Of a stretch of DNA of 10,534 nucleotides, positions 6,429-10,534 are shown piece after piece; position 1 is the stretch's first letter, and each line of letters starts with the position of its first letter. The stretch covers positions 1-10,534 of the forward strand of contig CAZNGF010000076.1 in assembly GCA_964572855.1 (NCBI GenBank), in the 5' to 3' direction. The notes below the pieces were generated by a model, which was not told where the DNA came from, did not search any database, and worked only from the letters and a program-made list of their open reading frames with translations. A program made the position numbers and the translations under genes. The DNA is from CAZNGF01 sp964572855 (lineage in GTDB: Bacteria > Bipolaricaulota > Bipolaricaulia > RBG-16-55-9 > JAJCYT01).

Positions 6429-8537
6429 ATGCGACGATTGAAGACACAGACGGTCATGGGGCTTTCCCTGGCGCTGCTGCTGGCGCTGGTCGGCTGCGAC
6501 GGGTCGCTCTACCCCAAGCTCAACTTGCTGCCCGACGACGCGCGCCGGACGCAAGGCCAGGGACGGGACGCCAACTGGTTCGAGGGCGAGATTTTGGTCG
6601 GTTACGAGGACGCCGCCGCGCTGGACGCCATCGCTGCCGCGGTCGGTGGGCGCGTGGAAACAACCGTCGAGCCCATCCGCGCCGCCCGCATCGCGCTGGG
6701 CGCGGGGGACGACGTGGCGGGCGCGCTCGAGGCGCTGGCGCGCGCGGACGTCCCCGGCCTGCGGTACGCCGAGCCCAACTACATCCGCGAACGGGCGCCC
6801 TCTCCTAGCCGGGGACGGGGCCCCGAGTCGATCCAGACCGCCGAGGGCGACCCCCGGCCCAGCCAGGGCGGCCGCTTCACCGATCCGTTGCGCCCGCGCC
6901 AGTGGGCGCTCGACGTGATGGAGGCCGAGCGCGCCTGGCAGGTGGCCACGGGCCGCGGCGTGGTCGTGGCCGTGGTCGACGAGGGCGTGCAGGGGACGCA
7001 CCCCGACCTGCGGGGCAAGATGGTGACGGGGATGGACTGCCTCTCCGGCGAGCTCATCCCGCCCGACGCCGACAGCACCCAGGGCGTGCGCGACCACGGC
7101 ACGCACGTGGCGGGCATCGCGGCGGCCTGGGGCGACAACGGCGAGGGCATCGTGGGCGTGGCGCCCGAGGCGTCCATCATGGACCTGCCCATCGCGCGCG
7201 AGGAGCTGGCCGGCCGCAACAACCCCTGGGGCTACGTGGGCGACGCCAACGTGGCGCGCTGCATCCTGTGGGCTTCGCTCATCGGGCCGGACGGGATCGA
7301 GAACTCCGGCGACGAGGCCGCCGTGCTCAACAATTCCTGGGGCGGCCGCGGTTACGGCCAGACGCTGAAAGAAGCCGTCGAGGAGGTCGTGCGCGCCGGC
7401 ACGGTGTTCGTCAACTCGATGGGCAACTCGAGCGAGGACGAGGTGCTCTATCCCAAGGGCTACTCCGGCGTGCTGGGCGTGGGCGCCACCACCCCTTACG
7501 ACGAGCGCGTGGACTTCTCGACCATGGGCGGGCTCATCTCGGTGGGCGCGCCGGGCGACGAGATCCTGTCCACGGTGCCGACCTGGGCGCGCCGGCCCAC
7601 CGGCGAGCCCTACGGCTACCAGTACTGGGACGGCACCTCGATGGCCGCGCCGCAGGTGACCGGCGCGATCGCGCTGCTGGTCGAACGCCATCCCGAGGCC
7701 ACGGCTTACCAGTTACAGAAGATGCTGGAACAGAGCGCCGACGACATCGAGGCCCCCGGCTTCGACCGCGAATCCGGCTGGGGCCGCATCAACCTGGCGC
7801 GCGCCGTGCGCGCCCCGCTGCCGCCGGACGGGGGCGACGCCCTGGTGCGCGTCGTGACGCAGAACGCCGGGCCGGACGGCCAGCCCGCGCCGGTGCCGTT
7901 CGCCGACGTCGTGCTGCGCCGCGACGGGTCGATTCGGCAGTTCGCCCAGACCAACGCGCGCGGCGAGGCGGGCTTTGTCAACCTGGAGCCGGGCCGCTAC
8001 GAGGTCCGGGTGGCCGGCGGCGACGCCACCCTGCAGACCTTCCGCCCCGCCAACCGCGTGACGCGGGGCGCCAGCCTGACCGTCTCCAGCGGCCAGCGGG
8101 CCGAACTCGACGTCGCGCTCAACACGCGCCTGCGCGTGACCGCGCGCTGGTCCGCCGACGTGGACGTCGACCTGCAGATCGGCGAGCCGAGCGCGGGCGG
8201 GCTCGAATGGGCCAGCCCCAAGGCCGCGCCGCGCTGGGGCAGCTTTTCGGTGGACAACGCCTCGACAGGGTTCGGCGGCTTCGAGGAGCGCTACGAGCTG
8301 GCGCCCGAGCACTTCCCGAACGCGGTCTACCCGCTGGCGCTCAGCGCCGAGCACGCCTCCGGCTCGGCCAGCGTGACCGTCACGGTCGAGCAAAACGGCA
8401 CGGTCGAGTCCTACGGCCCGTACGAACTGCAGCCCGGCGACGTGCTGCCCTCGTCCGAGTGGTTCGACTGGTGGGAGAACTTCCCCAACCCGGACCAGGG
8501 CACCGGCCGCGGGCCGGGCGGTCCGTGGGTGTATTGA
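6429..8537 (+). CDS. S8 subtilisin-like serine protease, predicted lipoprotein
   Basis: This 702-residue secreted protease has a strong ribosome site GAGGGGG (6415-6421) that fixes ATG 6429. The signal peptide ends in lipobox LVGC with Cys23 as lipidation site. Residues about 50-119 form an inhibitor-I9-like propeptide (EILVGYED ... YAEPNYIRE), joined by a low-complexity linker (123-150). The peptidase domain (about 155-462) has the full triad: Asp184 in AVVDEGV, His223 in DHGTHVAG, Ser404 in DGTSMAAP, and the oxyanion Asn333 in NSMGNSS. A carboxypeptidase-regulatory-like domain (about 473-560) follows, then a domain (about 567-660) with 'RWSADVDVDLQIGEP ... FGGFEERYEL' that resembles DUF2135/YfaP-type beta sandwiches. 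Substrates are unknown. The lipid anchor lies on the propeptide, so maturation would release the enzyme (inference). Confidence 0.92.
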   Translation: MRRLKTQTVMGLSLALLLALVGCDGSLYPKLNLLPDDARRTQGQGRDANWFEGEILVGYEDAAALDAIAAAVGGRVETTVEPIRAARIALGAGDDVAGALEALARADVPGLRYAEPNYIRERAPSPSRGRGPESIQTAEGDPRPSQGGRFTDPLRPRQWALDVMEAERAWQVATGRGVVVAVVDEGVQGTHPDLRGKMVTGMDCLSGELIPPDADSTQGVRDHGTHVAGIAAAWGDNGEGIVGVAPEASIMDLPIAREELAGRNNPWGYVGDANVARCILWASLIGPDGIENSGDEAAVLNNSWGGRGYGQTLKEAVEEVVRAGTVFVNSMGNSSEDEVLYPKGYSGVLGVGATTPYDERVDFSTMGGLISVGAPGDEILSTVPTWARRPTGEPYGYQYWDGTSMAAPQVTGAIALLVERHPEATAYQLQKMLEQSADDIEAPGFDRESGWGRINLARAVRAPLPPDGGDALVRVVTQNAGPDGQPAPVPFADVVLRRDGSIRQFAQTNARGEAGFVNLEPGRYEVRVAGGDATLQTFRPANRVTRGASLTVSSGQRAELDVALNTRLRVTARWSADVDVDLQIGEPSAGGLEWASPKAAPRWGSFSVDNASTGFGGFEERYELAPEHFPNAVYPLALSAEHASGSASVTVTVEQNGTVESYGPYELQPGDVLPSSEWFDWWENFPNPDQGTGRGPGGPWVY

Positions 8538-8546
8538 GCTAGAGGC

Positions 8547-8590
8547 GCGGGGCGGCGCGCTTGCGCGCTGCCCCGCTCTATGTCCCTTTT
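8547..8590 (+). terminator. GC-rich terminator hairpin after the protease gene
   Basis: Ten bases after the protease stop, the arms 8547-8559 and 8564-8576 pair over 13 positions (one G-T) around a CTTG loop. This is a very stable hairpin. The T-tract is poor and displaced (TTTT at 8587-8590), so it may act as a strong but non-canonical terminator, insulating guaA from the operon upstream. Confidence 0.6.
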
Positions 8591-8608
8591 CCCCTGGTGG
8601 GAGAGGGG
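8584..8608. repeat. Small palindromic element (CCCTTTTCC / GGAGAGGGG)
   Basis: CCCTTTTCC (8584-8592) can pair along its whole length with GGAGAGGGG (8600-8608) through two G-T pairs, around a 7-base loop. The 'CCCTCTCC ... GGAGAGGG' layout is like short interspersed palindromes found in many copies in some high-GC genomes. A similar sequence occurs at 6798-6820. Whether it is repeated genome-wide cannot be seen here. Confidence 0.35.
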
Positions 8609-8617
8609 ATAAGTGGC

Positions 8618-8646
8618 TTTCCTCCCAGCGCTTCGCCCGGTACACT
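8618..8646 (+). promoter_or_regulatory. Putative guaA promoter, almost leaderless
   Basis: TACACT (8641-8646) is a fair -10 with TTTCCT (8618-8623) 17 bases upstream as a weak -35. Transcription would start near 8653, only about 5 bases before ATG 8658, and no ribosome site precedes that ATG. The guaA mRNA may therefore be nearly leaderless. Confidence 0.4.
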
Positions 8647-8657
8647 GGGCCGGACCC

Positions 8658-10199
8658 ATGCATTCCGAAAGCGTCCTCATCCTCGACTTCGGCTCACAGT
8701 ACACCCAGCTCATCGCCCGCCGCGTGCGCGAGGCCAGCGTCTACTGCGAGATCCACCCCTTTACCGACGCGCTGGCGGAGCTCGAACGGCTGCGGCCCAA
8801 GGGCATCATCCTGTCGGGCGGTCCGGCCAGCGTGCATGACGCTGGCGCGCCCAGCGTGCCGGCCGACGTGTTCGAACGCGGCATCCCCGTGCTCGGGATC
8901 TGCTACGGCATGCAGCTTATGACCCACGTGCTGGGTGGCCAAGTCGAGCGTTCGCGGCAGCGCGAGTACGGGCCGGCGCAGCTCGTGGTCGACGAGCCGG
9001 ACGAGTTGTTTCGCGGGTTCTACCGGGGCGAGACCACGCCCGTGTGGATGAGCCACGGCGACCGCATTCTTGAGCCGCCCGCCGGCTTCGGGGGCATCGC
9101 CCACAGCGCCCACTCGCCCGTGGCGGCCATGAGCGATCCCGTCAAGCAACGCTACGGCGTCCAGTTCCACCCCGAGGTCGTCCACACCCAGCAGGGCGCG
9201 CAGATGCTGGAGAACTTTCTCCGGGACGTGTGCCGCTGTGACTGCGACTGGACGCCGCAGGCGTTCGCGCAGGAAGCCGTGCGGGCCGTGCGCGAGCGGG
9301 TGGGCGACGGGCGGGCGATTTGCGCCATCAGCGGCGGCGTGGACTCCTCGGTGGCCGCCGCGCTCGTACACCGCGCGGTCGGCGACCGGCTGCAGTGCGT
9401 GTTCGTGGACAACGGCCTGCTGCGCCTGCACGAACTCGAGCAGGTGAGCTCGATGCTCGAACCGCTGGGGCTCAACCTCACGGTCGTGGACGCGCGCGAG
9501 GCGTTCTTGAGGCAGCTCGACGGCGTGACCGACCCGGAAGAGAAGCGCCGTCGCATCGGCCACGCCTTCATCGAGGTGTTCGACCGCGAGGCGCACAAAT
9601 TTGAAGGCATAGACTATCTCGTGCAGGGCACGACCTATCCGGACGTGATCGAGAGCGTCTCGGTGCGCGGCCCCTCGGCCACCATCAAGACGCACCACAA
9701 CGTGGGCGGCCTGCCCGAGCGCATGAACCTGAAGCTGGTCGAGCCCATCCGCGAGCTGTTCAAGGACGAGGTGCGCAAGGTGGGCGCCGCGCTGGGCCTG
9801 CCGCACCGCTTGCTCTGGCGCCAGCCCTTCCCCGGTCCGGGCCTGGCCGTGCGCGTGCTGGGCCCCGTGACGCCGGCCTGCCTGGAGGTGCTGCGCGAGG
9901 CCGACTGGATCGTGCGCGAGGAGATCGAGCGCGCCGGCCTGAACGACGCGCTCTGGCAGGCGTTCGCCGTCCTGATCCCGGTGCAGACCGTGGGCGTCAA
10001 GGGCGACGAGCGCAGCTACGAGCACGTGATCGCCCTGCGCGCCGTCGAGAGCCTGGACGGCATGACCGCCAACGTCGCGCGCCTGCCTTACGAGCTGCTC
10101 GAAACCCTGGGCAGCCGCATCCCCAACGAGGTTCCCGGCGTCAACCGCGTCGTCTACGACCTCACCCCCAAGCCGCCGGGCACGATCGAGTGGGAGTGA
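8658..10199 (+). CDS. guaA: GMP synthase (glutamine-hydrolysing)
   Basis: This 513-residue cytoplasmic enzyme converts XMP, ATP and glutamine to GMP, the last step of guanylate synthesis. The class I glutamine amidotransferase half (about 5-190) starts VLILDFGSQYTQLIARRVRE and has the nucleophile Cys82 in GICYGMQL and His171 and Glu173 in GVQFHPEV. The ATP-pyrophosphatase half has the P-loop AISGGVDSS (223-231) and LVQGTTYPDVIES (321-333). The dimerisation domain contains WRQPFPGPGLAVRVLG (387-402) and ends in the typical KPPGTIEWE. Length and motifs match the family (E. coli enzyme 525 aa), with nothing missing. ATG 8658 is chosen because homology begins three to five residues later. The in-frame TTG at 8613 would add a non-conserved 15-residue tail and bury the probable promoter. 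Confidence 0.98.
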   Translation: MHSESVLILDFGSQYTQLIARRVREASVYCEIHPFTDALAELERLRPKGIILSGGPASVHDAGAPSVPADVFERGIPVLGICYGMQLMTHVLGGQVERSRQREYGPAQLVVDEPDELFRGFYRGETTPVWMSHGDRILEPPAGFGGIAHSAHSPVAAMSDPVKQRYGVQFHPEVVHTQQGAQMLENFLRDVCRCDCDWTPQAFAQEAVRAVRERVGDGRAICAISGGVDSSVAAALVHRAVGDRLQCVFVDNGLLRLHELEQVSSMLEPLGLNLTVVDAREAFLRQLDGVTDPEEKRRRIGHAFIEVFDREAHKFEGIDYLVQGTTYPDVIESVSVRGPSATIKTHHNVGGLPERMNLKLVEPIRELFKDEVRKVGAALGLPHRLLWRQPFPGPGLAVRVLGPVTPACLEVLREADWIVREEIERAGLNDALWQAFAVLIPVQTVGVKGDERSYEHVIALRAVESLDGMTANVARLPYELLETLGSRIPNEVPGVNRVVYDLTPKPPGTIEWE

Positions 10200-10309
10200 G
10201 CCGGATCAGGGGTACTCACTGGACACGTTGGGGTATGCTATCGTGTGAAGGCGATGCACGGACCCGTGTCATGTCCTATCATGTCTTGAAGATCGTTAAC
10301 CTTCTTGCG
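10200..10309. other. Intergenic region between guaA and the vapC remnant
   Basis: GC content drops after the guaA stop. No terminator with a T-tract is seen: the dyad AGTGAG (10195-10200) / CTCACT (10215-10220) has a short stem and a 14-base loop. TATGCTAT (10234-10241) is identical to the candidate -10 region before the hydrolase gene (1541-1548) and may be a promoter element. No antitoxin ORF fits in these 110 bases: the frame ending with an ATGA overlap at 10310-10313 is open for only seven codons. Confidence 0.45.
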
Positions 10310-10354
10310 ATGATAATCCTCGACACACATGTCTGGGTGTGGTGGACCCTTTGA
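10310..10354 (+). pseudogene. vapC: vapC (PIN-domain toxin) 5' remnant
   Basis: ATG 10310 opens MIILDTHVWVWW, the signature N-terminus of VapC-family PIN-domain ribonuclease toxins ('MI.LDTHVW.WW'), including the first catalytic Asp (residue 4). Similarity ends after two more codons at a TGA (10352-10354), so about nine tenths of the usual 125-140 residues are missing. The break coincides with GGACCC at 10344, a possible IS end. The same frame is open upstream from ATG 10235 with no recognisable content. No partner antitoxin is visible upstream, so the module is dead. Confidence 0.6.
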
Positions 10355-10534
10355 TAAGAAGCTAACCGCTACGTAAAAACCGTTTCTTGAGCCACGAGAC
10401 CGCTGATCAACGCGTTTCTTCCGACGTTTCAGACTATCACGGTGCCAACCACCGCGTTCGGCCGTACAATTCGCCTGGCAGGCTTACGGCACCGGATCCA
10501 CCCCCCCCCGACTCCAAGGTCCGCAGCGCACGAT
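10344..10534 (+). mobile_element. Possible left end of an ISL3-like insertion element (runs off the window)
   Basis: The vapC frame is interrupted exactly where GGACCCTTTGATAAG begins, which resembles in inverted orientation the putative IS terminus at 135-148. The + frame is open from 10391 to the window end (48 codons) without an ATG. It contains FLPTFQTITV and TIRLAGL, faintly like the N-terminus of ISL3 transposases. A run of nine C at 10501-10509 may hide a frame change, after which DSKVRSAR faintly recalls the 'S.RVHSR' stretch of that family. No conserved zinc-binding cysteines are visible. This is a weak assignment based on position and on the short terminal match. Confidence 0.3.

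Noticed and set aside
5025..7691. An 888-codon open frame on the minus strand
   Set aside because: It spans antisense across both the lipoprotein and protease genes and ignores their boundary. The translation is His, Arg and Ala-rich with no domain.
6902..8542. A 546-codon + strand frame within the protease gene
   Set aside because: It is an out-of-frame shadow of the protease with an Arg/Gly/Ala-rich translation. The protease frame holds the catalytic triad.
8694..10025. A 443-codon open frame on the minus strand
   Set aside because: It lies entirely antisense to guaA, which is certain from its motifs.
10195..10220. AGTGAG / CTCACT dyad at the end of guaA as a terminator
   Set aside because: It has only six pairs with a 14-base loop and no T-tract, and it overlaps the stop codon.

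Overview
The window is mostly GC-rich chromosomal DNA (about 1.5 to 10.2 kb) with strong G/C third-codon bias. It is flanked by two lower-GC, mobile-element-scarred edges. The gene content (PAS-GGDEF-EAL regulator, lipoproteins with FN3 and carboxypeptidase-regulatory-like folds, an S8 lipoprotein protease, guaA) and an almost leaderless promoter before guaA fit a high-GC environmental bacterium. A Deinococcota (Truepera-like) or Chloroflexota origin is possible, but there is no decisive marker and this is a guess.

Left edge (1-1560). A broken piece of what looks like an ISL3-type transposase ends at 67 and is followed by a possible IS terminus at 135-148. Next comes a compact, overlapping, lower-GC three-gene operon: a 90-aa protein of unknown function, a MazE/PemI-position antitoxin with an unusual N-terminal extension, and a MazF/PemK-type endoribonuclease toxin. 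The 356 bases downstream hold no convincing gene but contain what looks like a single orphan CRISPR repeat (1411-1443).

Core (1569-10199), all genes on the + strand: an alpha/beta hydrolase; a membrane-anchored PAS-PAS-GGDEF-EAL protein whose cyclase and phosphodiesterase motifs both look intact; a lipoprotein made of beta-sandwich modules, translated just ahead of an S8 subtilisin-like protease that is itself a predicted lipoprotein; a strong GC-rich hairpin that probably terminates that pair; and guaA (GMP synthase) with its own promoter.

Right edge (10200-10534). GC falls again. The first 14 codons of a VapC-type PIN toxin are broken off at a sequence (GGACCCTTTGATAAG) that resembles, in inverted orientation, the putative IS terminus at the left edge. 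Both edges therefore appear to carry traces of related IS elements next to toxin-antitoxin genes, while the core between them looks like vertically inherited chromosome.

The most unusual items are the three-gene toxin-antitoxin operon with its extended antitoxin, the orphan CRISPR repeat, the vapC/IS junction, and the protease whose lipid anchor sits on the removable propeptide.
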